This document shows positions 16,995 through 26,236 of a stretch of DNA of 64,000 nucleotides, in pieces. This DNA is from Pseudomonadota bacterium (GTDB lineage Bacteria; Pseudomonadota; Gammaproteobacteria; Burkholderiales; Rhodocyclaceae). The stretch's first letter is position 1; the number at the start of each line of letters is the position of its first letter. The translations under genes and the position numbers were made by a program. The stretch lies in contig JAFEDK010000005.1 in the NCBI GenBank assembly GCA_018241665.1, forward strand, positions 124,001 through 188,000, given 5' to 3'. The notes below the pieces were generated by a model. It worked only from the letters and a program-made list of their open reading frames with translations. It had not been told where the DNA came from and searched no databases.

Positions 16995-18163
16995 ACGCAC
17001 GCCTCACTTTCAACGACGAGTGTTTGCGCAATCTGACAAGAGAGAACTGCCTCCGCCTGCCGCAAGACCTCGTCATCAGGCAGATGGCGAAGGGTATGAC
17101 GCGCCAAGGACAGGGCTTTATTGAGTCTGCCAAGAACCCAGCTGCTATATATTCGCGCAAACGCATAGCACTGGGTCAGCACAGAACAGCCCCGCATATT
17201 GCATGCCGCAATGACAGTATCGAAGTCAGGGTCGGGCACTCGCCAGCACTCGCCGTACAAAGGCACGAGGATTGCCTCAGGGTCGGCCAAATGCCAAACC
17301 TTACCGTGTGGACTGTTCCTTGGCTGCAATGTCAGATCAGGAAACTCGGTAACACGGCTCCAGGGGTGTTCGGGACGTTGGAACCAGAAGCCGCTGATCA
17401 CCTTGCGGGTTACAGGATCGGGCAGGAAACCGCACAGATCTAACGCCACCCCTGGTCCATGCCATTCTTGGGGCGTGACCATTCCATCCATGTTGATCTT
17501 GCGCTTCCACCCTGCAGCCTTCAGGCTGGCAGCCGCAGCTTCCATCTGCTCAAAAGGCAATCCGATGTCCAGATCTTTATCGAAAGGCAGCAAATGGCCT
17601 TCACGCGTTAGCCCGAGCAAGGTGCCCGAGGTAGCAAAGGCGTGAATGCCCGCCGTTGCCAGTTGAGCCAGCACTTGCCATAGAGTGTCTTCCGCCGCGC
17701 GATGGTCGAACGCTGCAGGTGATGGCGGCGTAATGGCGTGTTTGGGTCGCTGGCACTGGTAATGCAAGGCTGCCCTGAAATGGGCAAGGGCTTGCTGCAG
17801 CGCCCCCTGGACCTGCAGACAGCGCCCAGCTCCGGTGTGAGACTGACTGTCGTCCGGTTCGAGGGTCAGCGCCTGTCGAAACATCCCCAGCGCAGCCTCC
17901 GTTTGACCTGCCTGCTGGAGGATACCGCCTTGCAGACGATAAATTGCTGCATGTCGAGGATTGATCTGGGCCAGTTGTAGTAATTGCTGCCACGCGGCTT
18001 GATACTGCCCAGCAGCAATTTGTTGCCCCACTTGATTGCAAGCGACGTCAATGTCAGCGGGACGCACTGATTCTTCATCGACGCGAACAGGATGCACATT
18101 CATGCAATTTGGAGCTTGAATTGACACATTGAAAATTGGCGTGGAGCTTCGGGCAGGAGCCAT
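16991..18163 (-). CDS. TPR plus LicD-family phosphotransferase
   Basis: A 390-residue protein. Residues about 40-135 form tetratricopeptide-like repeats (AALGMFRQALTLEPDD, QALAHFRAAL). Residues about 155-330 form a LicD/fukutin-type nucleotidyltransferase-fold domain with SGTLLGLTREG (179-189) and the acidic metal motif FDKDLDIGL (194-202). LicD-family enzymes transfer phosphocholine or another phospho-alcohol from a CDP donor to a glycan. It is first in a minus-strand set with a cytidylyltransferase that could supply the donor. The start is uncertain; Met21 at 18103 is an alternative and neither has a good ribosome site. Confidence 0.8.
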   Translation of the reverse strand: MAPARSSTPIFNVSIQAPNCMNVHPVRVDEESVRPADIDVACNQVGQQIAAGQYQAAWQQLLQLAQINPRHAAIYRLQGGILQQAGQTEAALGMFRQALTLEPDDSQSHTGAGRCLQVQGALQQALAHFRAALHYQCQRPKHAITPPSPAAFDHRAAEDTLWQVLAQLATAGIHAFATSGTLLGLTREGHLLPFDKDLDIGLPFEQMEAAAASLKAAGWKRKINMDGMVTPQEWHGPGVALDLCGFLPDPVTRKVISGFWFQRPEHPWSRVTEFPDLTLQPRNSPHGKVWHLADPEAILVPLYGECWRVPDPDFDTVIAACNMRGCSVLTQCYAFARIYSSWVLGRLNKALSLARHTLRHLPDDEVLRQAEAVLSCQIAQTLVVESEACV

Positions 18164-18223
18164 CCCTGACCAAGGGAATGCTCACGCACAAGCCACACGG
18201 GCATGTCGAACTTCATTTATGAA

Positions 18224-18255
18224 AAAACCCCCAACTCCGAAGAGTCGGGGGTTTT
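18224..18255 (-). terminator. Terminator after the S-layer-like gene
   Basis: A 14-base stem (AAAACCCCCAACTC with GAGTCGGGGGTTTT, one mismatch), a CGAA loop, and a T-run on the minus strand. It lies 56 bases past the S-layer-like stop codon and separates that gene from the LicD cassette. Confidence 0.85.
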
Positions 18256-18310
18256 CAAAGGCTTTCACCTCAAGCACCCACCCAAGGGCAAGTGCTTGTC
18301 TCCGGAGAGA

Positions 18311-21300
18311 TTAGACGATCAGCAGGGTGTCAGCAGAAGAGCTGAACGAAGCGGTGCTGAGGTCAACCAGACCGGTGATCTTGACGATGATGTCGGTGTT
18401 GTTCACAAACGCGGAGGCGTTGTTCGACACGTTCTCGATCACGTAGGTGTTGCCGCTGAACTGGAACCAAGCCACATCACCGGTATCGCTATTGGCGATT
18501 GCAGCATTGGCCAAGTCTTGGAACACAGCGGTGTCACCCAGGGTCACCTTGGCAGACACGAAGTCAGCAGCAGCAGCCGTGAACTTGATCACGTCGCCTG
18601 CAGCCAGGTCGGTGATGGTCGCATAGCTGTTGACGTTGGTCGTGGCATTGCCGATGTTGAACACGTCGTTGCCAGCGCCACCGGACAGGGTTGCCAGGTC
18701 ACCAGTCACGATCAGGGTGTCAGCACCTGCGCCACCGTTCAGGGTCTGGCTGTTGCCAGTAGCCGTCAGGGTGTCGGCAGCGGAACCGCCGGTGATCACA
18801 GCGCTGTTGACCGCGGAGCTGAAGGCCAGCTTGCCGGTCAGATTGGCAGCATTGACCGAGGTCAGCGACGCGCCAGCAGCCGTCAGATCCAGATCGGAGT
18901 TGCCGGTCACCACGATCGACTTAACGTCGCTGTCAGAGACAGTCAGGGTGGCCTTGCTGATGGTGGCAGTGCCGGTCACGACGTTCACCGGGGTGGTGTC
19001 GGTAGCCGTGATGTTGACCGTCTCGACACCAGCAACAGCAACGGTACCGAAGTTCAGATCAGCAGCATCAACCTTGGTCACGATGTTGAAGATGTCAGCG
19101 GTCGTGCTGGTTGCATCGGCCATAGTGACGGTCACGCCAGCGCCAGCTCCGGTCAGTTCCAGGGTACCGTTGTTGGCCATCTTGTCCAGGGTCAGGGAGC
19201 CACCTGCACCAGAAGTAGTGGTTGCAGCTGTACCCGTACCGGAGAGAGTTGCAGTGCCATTGGTAACGGAAGCTTGAGCGACATCACCATAAGCAGCCGT
19301 GTAGGTAATGGTTACGACCGGGGTAGTGCCACCCAAATTAGTTGCGGTTGCATCACCAATCGCGGTACCCGCAGCCACGGCGTTGAGCGCAGCAACAACT
19401 TTGTCAGCGATACCCTGAGTTGTATCTGCCGCAAGCACCGCAACAGTCACACCGGCAACCGTGAAGTTGCCATCAGCACCAGCAGTTACACCCGTGAGGT
19501 CAATGGTTTGAACCTCAGCACCTGCAGGCGCGTTTGCACTGATGACGTAGTTGATGTCATCCAGATTAGACAGATCAACCGTCTTGGTCGCGCCGTTAGC
19601 CAATGCACCCAGGCTCAGCTTCTCGAAGCCATCGATCTTGGTTTCAAAGACGTTGGAAGCAGAAGCGGTTGCCGCATCAGCGACATCCATCACCAGGGTA
19701 TCGGTGCCGTCACCAGCAACGATCGCTTCAGTCAGGGACGTGGTGCCAGAGGCCAGGGTCACCTTGTCGTTGCCAGCGCCGGTGTTGACAGCCTTGGAAA
19801 CGGTGGTGGAAGACAGGGTCACGTTGTCCGCACCAGCGCCGCCGGTGTAGGTAGCCTTGGAGGCGTCAACAGTAGCAGTCACGGTGCCGGTGGTGGCCGC
19901 AGTGTTCACCGCAGTCACGTTCGCGCCAGAAGCGTTGATCGTAAGACCAGCGGAACCGCTGACGGTCACAGTCTTGAGCGCAGTCAGGGTCGCACCGCTC
20001 AGATCAACCGCCTTGTCACCAGCCACGGTCAGGGTTTGAACGCCGCCAGCCACCAGGGTCACGTCGGAGTCAGCGCCGGTGGCGGTGACGTTCAGCGTGG
20101 TGTAGGTGCTGCCGATGTCCAGCGAAGAGCCGGTGCCGATGTTGTTCAGGGACAGAGCCAGGGTGGTGGCCGCCGTGTTGTCGACATCCAGATCAGTCTT
20201 GCTGTTGGCCAGGGTCAGGGAGGTCAGCGCGTCGGAATCGATTGCCGACGATGCACCATAACCGTCGAGGGACACCGCAGCCAGCACGTCGGTGCCGGTG
20301 ATGTTGCCTTCGATGGTCACGGTGCCGCCAACCACGCCCAGCACGCCGGTGACGGCAGTGGTTTCCGCAGAACCAGCAGCGACATCCACCGCGGACACGT
20401 TACCCGCCGCAGCGGTATCGTTTACCGTCAATGCAGCGACGTCAGCCTTGGTTGCCGACGTAAAGGTGACCGTGCTCACGCCAGCCGCAGTGGTGACTGC
20501 ACCGGTCGAACCGCCGACCGTGCTGAAGGTCCCGCTGTACACACCATTGCCAGCAGGCGCAGAACCTTGCGTGGCGCCATTGGTCAGGTTTGCGAAAGCG
20601 GCAGCCACTTCCGCGGCGGTCAGCGCCTTGGAGGCGGTAAAGGTCAGGCCATTGACGACGACCGTTTCGGTAGCAGCCAAAGCAACGAACGTCACCTTCT
20701 GGGTTTCGTAAGCGCCAGCAACAGCGGCCACGCCATTAACGGCAGCAACAGCAGCGGACTGATTCACGGTCACGGAGGTCGTGGCCGAACTACCCGTCAC
20801 ATTGACGTTGCTTTGAGTGATTTCATTGCCGATCGTGGTGGTATCGGTAGCAGCAGCGGAGCTATCCGAAGTCGCGACTTGGTTCACGGTAACCGTGGTG
20901 CCGCCAACGATGGTGATGGCGCCGCGCGTGGCAGCTGCATCGGCAGCAGCGTAGGCTGCGCCAGTCGTGGTCAGGGCAACAGCGCCGGACGGCATGTCAG
21001 CAGCAACAGAACCAGCGGTCGTGTCACCAATCTTGACGGTACCCGTAGTCGCCTTGGAGGCGGTCACGGTCACGGAGGTGCCACCGTCGATGGCGATGGC
21101 GCCAGAGGTTTGATTGGTATCGGTAACGGTCACGGAGCCGGCACCAACCGTCGTGCCGCCGATGGTGATGGCGTTGGCTGCGGTCGCGTCCGTCACAACG
21201 GTATTCTTGCCACCGTCAACGATGACGGCACCGGTCACGCCGGAGACCGAAACATCGGTGGTCGTAGCAGCCGTAACGGTTGCTGCGGTTGCCTGAGTAA

Positions 21301-22183
21301 CAGCAACAGACTCCAAGCCGGTGATGTTGGAACCGCTGACATCCACCGTGGCTGCTTGCGCGCTACGGACGGTGACCTTCTCGATGCCATCCAAAGTGGC
21401 GGCGGGGAAGGTAAAGTTGCCAGCATGCTGGTCGGTGATCTGCAGGGTATCGGTGCCAGCACCGCCCTTGAGCACATCCAGAGCACCCAGGGTGTGCGCG
21501 GTGTTAGCGACGTCGTAATCTGCAACGAAGGTGTCGTTACCGGCAGTACCCGTGAATGCAGCACCTTGATCCACGCCAACGGTGAGCGTGAAGGTGCCAG
21601 CGACACCAGCAGCGACCTGTTCAGCGGCGGGAACAGCGGTCACGGCAACACCAGCTTCGGTGCTACCGGTAGACAGGTAGTGAGCAACCGGGTCAACGCC
21701 GGCGGCAACGAAAGCGGCCTGCACATCAGCGGCCGTCCAGTCGGTCTTGCCGTTGTAGGCAGCGGCGTTCAGCGCAGCAGCCTTGGTCGCCAGGTAGGCG
21801 CTGAGGTCAAAAGCGTTGGACGGGTTGACGTTTTCGGTCCAGCCCACCTTTGCGAAGTGGTCGTAGGCGCTGGTGAAGCCGGCGTTCTGCAGGGCCAGCG
21901 CGACGGTGTCGGCGGTCCAGTTGGTCTTGCCCTGGTAGGCAGCGGTGTTCAGCGCAGCGGCCTTGGCAGCCAGATATTCGTTGGTGTTGAAGTAGTCGTT
22001 CGGGTTGGTACGCTCGACCAGGCTGAACTGTTCAAAATGGCTGTAGGTCGTGTAACCCGCAGCCTCAATCGCAACCTTCAGCTGGTTGATGTTGGCGTAG
22101 TCGTTATTGCCGATGGACTTCAGTTGTGCGAGCTTGCTGGTCAGGTACGAAGCTTCGTCAAACCAAGCGGGAATTGCAGCCAT
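18311..22183 (-). CDS. RTX-type S-layer-like secreted protein
   Basis: A 1290-residue secreted protein, rich in Thr, Ala and Val, with no cysteine that I could find and no Sec signal. The N-terminal 170 residues contain repeated DUF4214-like units (for example AYDHFAKVGWTENVNPSNAFDL). Calcium-binding RTX-like nonapeptides occur near 215 (GTAGNDTF) and in the C-terminal region (NGGAGADTL, SGGAGNDVF). It ends in a type I secretion-like tail with ADTLLIV. This matches the layout of RsaA-like S-layer or adhesin proteins. A strong AGGAG site precedes the ATG, as expected for an abundant protein. The cognate secretion ATPase is not in the window. Confidence 0.85.
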   Translation of the reverse strand: MAAIPAWFDEASYLTSKLAQLKSIGNNDYANINQLKVAIEAAGYTTYSHFEQFSLVERTNPNDYFNTNEYLAAKAAALNTAAYQGKTNWTADTVALALQNAGFTSAYDHFAKVGWTENVNPSNAFDLSAYLATKAAALNAAAYNGKTDWTAADVQAAFVAAGVDPVAHYLSTGSTEAGVAVTAVPAAEQVAAGVAGTFTLTVGVDQGAAFTGTAGNDTFVADYDVANTAHTLGALDVLKGGAGTDTLQITDQHAGNFTFPAATLDGIEKVTVRSAQAATVDVSGSNITGLESVAVTQATAATVTAATTTDVSVSGVTGAVIVDGGKNTVVTDATAANAITIGGTTVGAGSVTVTDTNQTSGAIAIDGGTSVTVTASKATTGTVKIGDTTAGSVAADMPSGAVALTTTGAAYAAADAAATRGAITIVGGTTVTVNQVATSDSSAAATDTTTIGNEITQSNVNVTGSSATTSVTVNQSAAVAAVNGVAAVAGAYETQKVTFVALAATETVVVNGLTFTASKALTAAEVAAAFANLTNGATQGSAPAGNGVYSGTFSTVGGSTGAVTTAAGVSTVTFTSATKADVAALTVNDTAAAGNVSAVDVAAGSAETTAVTGVLGVVGGTVTIEGNITGTDVLAAVSLDGYGASSAIDSDALTSLTLANSKTDLDVDNTAATTLALSLNNIGTGSSLDIGSTYTTLNVTATGADSDVTLVAGGVQTLTVAGDKAVDLSGATLTALKTVTVSGSAGLTINASGANVTAVNTAATTGTVTATVDASKATYTGGAGADNVTLSSTTVSKAVNTGAGNDKVTLASGTTSLTEAIVAGDGTDTLVMDVADAATASASNVFETKIDGFEKLSLGALANGATKTVDLSNLDDINYVISANAPAGAEVQTIDLTGVTAGADGNFTVAGVTVAVLAADTTQGIADKVVAALNAVAAGTAIGDATATNLGGTTPVVTITYTAAYGDVAQASVTNGTATLSGTGTAATTTSGAGGSLTLDKMANNGTLELTGAGAGVTVTMADATSTTADIFNIVTKVDAADLNFGTVAVAGVETVNITATDTTPVNVVTGTATISKATLTVSDSDVKSIVVTGNSDLDLTAAGASLTSVNAANLTGKLAFSSAVNSAVITGGSAADTLTATGNSQTLNGGAGADTLIVTGDLATLSGGAGNDVFNIGNATTNVNSYATITDLAAGDVIKFTAAAADFVSAKVTLGDTAVFQDLANAAIANSDTGDVAWFQFSGNTYVIENVSNNASAFVNNTDIIVKITGLVDLSTASFSSSADTLLIV

Positions 22184-22267
22184 TCTAGGAATCTCCTAAT
22201 CGATAAGTATGAAACGCAGACAGCAAGCAATGCTGTTGGTCGCATTTAAGCACAATGTGGCAGTGCA

Positions 22268-22295
22268 ATCATAACGTTTTTTGATGGTTTTGAAA
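22268..22295 (-). promoter_or_regulatory. Candidate sigma-70 promoter of the S-layer-like gene
   Basis: On the minus strand TTTCAA (22295-22290) and TATGAT (22273-22268) are separated by 16 bases. This predicts a leader of about 75 bases before the ATG at 22183. Confidence 0.55.
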
Positions 22296-22721
22296 GCACT
22301 GTTGTTGCAAAAAAACAGCGTCTTGACGCCGCTCCAAGGCCCCATGCAATACGTGCCTGACGGCCGATGAAGAGCCCCAAAAGTACGCTTATGCAGCAAC
22401 GACGTGCGCAGCCCCGTCTCTCGCCGCCAAGCATGGCCTTATGCCCCGGACGCATACGAAACCGCGAGAACCCCAGGCATACCCAGACTTCTGACGATCA
22501 TACCCGCCAGCCTGCGCAAAATTGTTACACCCGGAACACCCCAGGCAGCCGCGGCGATAAGCAAGACCACCGGCCCCAGCCGCCGCCCCTGAGCGCTGCC
22601 ATCCACACCCCCTCGGTGGCCTCGTGCAGCACCTACAAGTTAGAATGCGGCCTTAGCCTAGCAAGCGATGCGCCCCGCCTCCCGTTCGCCGCCGGCTCGA
22701 CATCCACAACCACGCGACGCA
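22296..22721. other. Divergent intergenic region
   Basis: About 425 bases between the S-layer-like gene and the acyltransferase. I see no supported gene. It must hold the plus-strand promoter of the acyltransferase, which I could not assign. Confidence 0.5.
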
Positions 22722-23906
22722 ATGGAAAGATCACGCCCGACCGCCAGCAAGGAGACCAAGCGCTCCCTTGGTCTGGACATCACACGCTCGACGGCCATCG
22801 GGGCGGTGCTACTGTGCCACGTGAGCATATTACATAGCGCGCTTTTCCCGCCCGAGCCCGGGGTGACGACAAGCAGCGTGCTGCTCGGATACTACGGCGT
22901 TGAACTGTTCTTCGTGCTGAGCGGCTTTCTGATCGGCGAGATCCTGCTGCGCGATGTGCTGCCCAAGCCCAACGCGCAATCCATCGGCCGTTTCTTCGTG
23001 CGGCGCTGGATGCGTATCCTCCCCGCTTACTATGCAGTCCTTTTTTTTTTGCTAGCCATCGAGGCCTTGACGCCCCAGAGCTTCAAGCCCCACTGGGACT
23101 ACGTCTTCTTCGTGCAAAACTACGATCACGGCGCCGAACTGTTTTTTCCGGTCAGTTGGAGCCTGACCATCGAACAGTGGTCTTACGTGCTAGCCCCCAT
23201 CGTGCTGCTTGGCCTGCCAGGGCTGTTTGCCCATGCCACGGAAACACCAGCACGCCAGATCTGGCTGAGCCTTGCGAGCGTCTTCATCTTTTTTCTGGCG
23301 CTACGCCTATCGGCGGCACTTGACAGCGGCACACCCTGGGATATGGGCTTTCGCAAACAGATCCACCTGCGCCTGGATGCGGTGTTCTTCGGCGTACTGG
23401 TTGCCAGCATCCGGCACTTCAAGCCAACGCTCTTTCAACGCTTGGCGGCCACCTCTTTTTTCAGGGCAACGCTTGCGAGCCTGCTGACTCTGATCGCCTA
23501 CCAAGGCGCTCTGATGATCACCCAGAACTCGCCCGGCGGGCCAGATGGGTCGCTGTTCTTCAAATCCCTGGGGTTCACACTCACGGACCTGCTACTGGCA
23601 CTGACACTCCCGTTCATGTCGAACTACAAACACGTTCAGAAGACCGAGCAAGCGCCTACGCACCTATCCCGCTTCTTTACAGCATGCAGCCGCTATGCGT
23701 ACTCGCTCTACCTTGTGCACTTCACGATCTTCATGCTCGTTCACGATCAGCTGATCCCGTTCAGGACGGCAGAGCTGGGCTCGCGTCTGGCAGTGATGAT
23801 CCTGGGCACCGCGGTCGCACTACTCTCTTCAGTCGCGATTGCCGCCCTGCTGCACCATTTCATCGAACAACCCGGCATGGATCTGCGCAAGAGGATGGCT
23901 GCCTAG
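22722..23906 (+). CDS. Acyltransferase 3 family membrane protein (OafA-type)
   Basis: A 394-residue integral membrane acyltransferase with about ten hydrophobic segments. The family pattern is present: LDITRSTAIGAVLLCH near the start, YYGVELFFVLSGFLIG, FFVRRWMRILPAYY, and FPVSWSLTIEQWSYVL. Such proteins O-acetylate or otherwise acylate cell-surface sugars. The ATG at 22722 was chosen over one 54 bases upstream because the N-terminal extension is low in protein character. It precedes the Wzm/Wzt export genes on the same strand, so it probably modifies the glycan made by this locus. Confidence 0.85.
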   Translation: MERSRPTASKETKRSLGLDITRSTAIGAVLLCHVSILHSALFPPEPGVTTSSVLLGYYGVELFFVLSGFLIGEILLRDVLPKPNAQSIGRFFVRRWMRILPAYYAVLFFLLAIEALTPQSFKPHWDYVFFVQNYDHGAELFFPVSWSLTIEQWSYVLAPIVLLGLPGLFAHATETPARQIWLSLASVFIFFLALRLSAALDSGTPWDMGFRKQIHLRLDAVFFGVLVASIRHFKPTLFQRLAATSFFRATLASLLTLIAYQGALMITQNSPGGPDGSLFFKSLGFTLTDLLLALTLPFMSNYKHVQKTEQAPTHLSRFFTACSRYAYSLYLVHFTIFMLVHDQLIPFRTAELGSRLAVMILGTAVALLSSVAIAALLHHFIEQPGMDLRKRMAA

Positions 23907-24057
23907 AAAGGAAGCCTTAAGTGCAAGCGCCCACCGGCGGAACCACAATGACGCACTCTCTGCCCTGTAGATACATTCAATTACGAGATCAGCCCAAACC
24001 AGATGTTCTGGCCCCATAAAATGGCGCCCCTCTCATCTGACTTAAACACCCAAGCCG

Positions 24058-24876
24058 ATGCAGACTTTTTCCATCTCGCCCCGTGAAATGATAGCCAGCT
24101 TCTGGCGCAATCGAAACCTGATAGCGTCTTTGGTGCAGCGGGAGGTTGTGGGCCGCTACCGGGGCTCTTTCATGGGAATCCTGTGGTCTTTCTTTAACCC
24201 GGTCCTGATGCTTGCTGTATACACCTTTGTTTTCAGCGTAGTCTTCAAGGCTCGCTGGAACATTGGTAGCGACTCCAAGACCGAGTTCGCGATGGTGTTG
24301 TTTGCCGGTCTGCTGGTGTTCAACTTATTCGCTGAATGCATCAATCGCGCCCCGACACTGATCCTGTCAAATACGAACTATGTCAAAAAGGTGGTATTTC
24401 CTCTGGAGGTACTACCCTGGGCTACGGTCGGTGCGGCCTTATTCCACGCATTCATCAGCCTGGCTGTATGGATCTTGGCATATTTGATTTTCTTTGGAGT
24501 GCCACACGCCAGCGTCTTGCTGACGCCGCTAATCCTCCTCCCCTTGATTTTTTGCACAATAGGCCTGACCTGGCTACTGGCTTCAATAGGCGTATACCTG
24601 CGTGACGCAGCGCAGTTTGTCGGCGTTCTGACATCAGTACTGATGTTCATGTCGCCAATTTTTTACCGCGCCTCCTCATTGCCAGAGACATACCGCGACC
24701 TGCTTTATTTGAACCCCCTCACTCTCATGATCGAGCTTGCGCGCGACGTGCTTTACTGGGGCCACATGCCCGACTGGCTCTCTCTGGCTCAATACACCGC
24801 CGTTTCCCTGATCGTTTCATGGTTGGGCTTTGCCTGGTTTCAGAAAACGCGGAAGGGATTTGCCGATGTCCTCTGA
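24058..24876 (+). CDS. wzm: ABC-2 polysaccharide export permease (Wzm-type)
   Basis: A 272-residue inner-membrane permease with about six helices. The N-terminal segment LIASLVQREVVGRYRGSFMGILW is the classic ABC-2 start, followed by FFNPVLMLAVYTFVF. With the ATPase encoded next (11-base overlap) it forms the exporter that moves an undecaprenyl-linked glycan across the inner membrane. No Wzx/Wzy genes are visible, so an ABC-transporter-dependent O-antigen or S-layer glycan pathway is implied. Confidence 0.9.
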   Translation: MQTFSISPREMIASFWRNRNLIASLVQREVVGRYRGSFMGILWSFFNPVLMLAVYTFVFSVVFKARWNIGSDSKTEFAMVLFAGLLVFNLFAECINRAPTLILSNTNYVKKVVFPLEVLPWATVGAALFHAFISLAVWILAYLIFFGVPHASVLLTPLILLPLIFCTIGLTWLLASIGVYLRDAAQFVGVLTSVLMFMSPIFYRASSLPETYRDLLYLNPLTLMIELARDVLYWGHMPDWLSLAQYTAVSLIVSWLGFAWFQKTRKGFADVL

Positions 24877-26236
24877 AATCGCAATCAAGGTTGAGAATCT
24901 GGGCAAGTGCTACCAGATTTATGAACATCCACGCGATCGCCTCAAGCAGTTCATCCTGCCTCGCTTTCGCCGCATCACCGGGCAGAAACCCAAGCAATAC
25001 TTTCGGGAGTTCTGGGCCCTGCGCGATGTATCTTTCGAGATTCGGAAAGGGGAGACGATAGGCATAGTCGGGCGCAACGGAAGCGGAAAATCGACATTGC
25101 TGCAAATGATCTGCAGCACCTTGACCCCCACCACAGGCAACATCCACGCCCAAGGAAGGGTGGCCGCATTGCTGGAGCTGGGCTCAGGCTTCAATCCGGA
25201 GTTCACAGGTCGGGAAAACGTGCATATGAACGCGGCAATTCTCGGCTTGACGCGGGAAGAAACCAATGCCCGTTTTGACGACATCATTGCCTTTGCCGAC
25301 ATCGGGGAGTTCATCGAACAACCCGTCAAGACATACTCAAGCGGCATGATGGTCAGACTTGCCTTTGCCGTCATAGCGCACGTCGACGCCGACATCCTAG
25401 TCATTGACGAGGCTCTGGCTGTCGGTGACGCATTCTTCACACAGAAATGCATGCGCTTTCTGCGTGAGTTCATGAAGACAGGAACAGTATTGTTTGTCAG
25501 CCATGACACCAATGCCGTCAAGAGTCTGTGCACACGTGCCATATGGATCGAGAAAGGGCGAGTGCTCCAAGAGGACACATCAAAAGTCGTTTGCGAGAAC
25601 TACCTGGAGGCGTTTTACGAAGCCCAACAAGGCAAGAGTTCGACCACTCGCCAAAAGATCTCCCGGGAGCGCCGCCAGACGCAAAGCATCAAGGACCAAC
25701 GGCAGAGCCTGATCAATGCGAGCAACCTGCGTAATGATATTCGGCTATTCAGTTTCACCCCAGGTGCAGCATCCTTCGGCACGGGGTTCGCGCAAATAAC
25801 TTCCGCCCAATTTCTGGACGCCGATGGCAGCCCGCTATCGTGGATAGTCGGGGGCGAGGATATCGTATTGAGAATTGAAGTCGTTGCTCTTGCCCCCCTC
25901 CACTCGCCGATCGTGGGCTTCTTTGTGAAAGACAGGCTTGGTCAATGCCTTTTTGGCGACAACACCTATTTGAGCTATATGGACACACCTGTAACCTGTG
26001 AAGAAGGCGAGCACCTTTATGCCGACTTCTCGTTCCAGATGCCACGCCTAGCCGCCGGAGACTATGCAGTAACCGTGGCGCTGGCCGAAGGCACTCAAGA
26101 AGAACACGTCCAGCACCACTGGATACACGATGCCATTGCTTTCAAATCAGAATCCACCAGCATTGCAGCAGGCCTGGTGGGAATTCCCATGAGGGATATA
26201 AAGCTCGAAATCGGAGGCGCACGTGAGCGGCTTTGA
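24866..26236 (+). CDS. wzt: ABC polysaccharide export ATPase (Wzt-type) with C-terminal glycan-binding domain
   Basis: A 456-residue protein. The ATPase domain has Walker A GRNGSGKST (69-77), the signature YSSGMMVRLA (157-166) and Walker B ILVIDEA (Asp181). Residues about 300-450 form a beta-rich domain like Wzt C-terminal domains that recognise the modified non-reducing end of the exported glycan. The presence of that domain predicts a chain-terminating modification; the next gene is a methyltransferase. The ATG overlaps the permease gene by 11 bases. Confidence 0.9.
   Translation: MSSEIAIKVENLGKCYQIYEHPRDRLKQFILPRFRRITGQKPKQYFREFWALRDVSFEIRKGETIGIVGRNGSGKSTLLQMICSTLTPTTGNIHAQGRVAALLELGSGFNPEFTGRENVHMNAAILGLTREETNARFDDIIAFADIGEFIEQPVKTYSSGMMVRLAFAVIAHVDADILVIDEALAVGDAFFTQKCMRFLREFMKTGTVLFVSHDTNAVKSLCTRAIWIEKGRVLQEDTSKVVCENYLEAFYEAQQGKSSTTRQKISRERRQTQSIKDQRQSLINASNLRNDIRLFSFTPGAASFGTGFAQITSAQFLDADGSPLSWIVGGEDIVLRIEVVALAPLHSPIVGFFVKDRLGQCLFGDNTYLSYMDTPVTCEEGEHLYADFSFQMPRLAAGDYAVTVALAEGTQEEHVQHHWIHDAIAFKSESTSIAAGLVGIPMRDIKLEIGGARERL

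Noticed and set aside
18203-22249. A very long open frame (over 1300 codons) antisense to the S-layer-like gene
   Set aside because: It is a by-product of the Thr/Ala/Val-rich codon use on the opposite strand. The translation is low-complexity Gly/Ser/His-rich, while the minus strand has a ribosome site, RTX motifs and a terminator.
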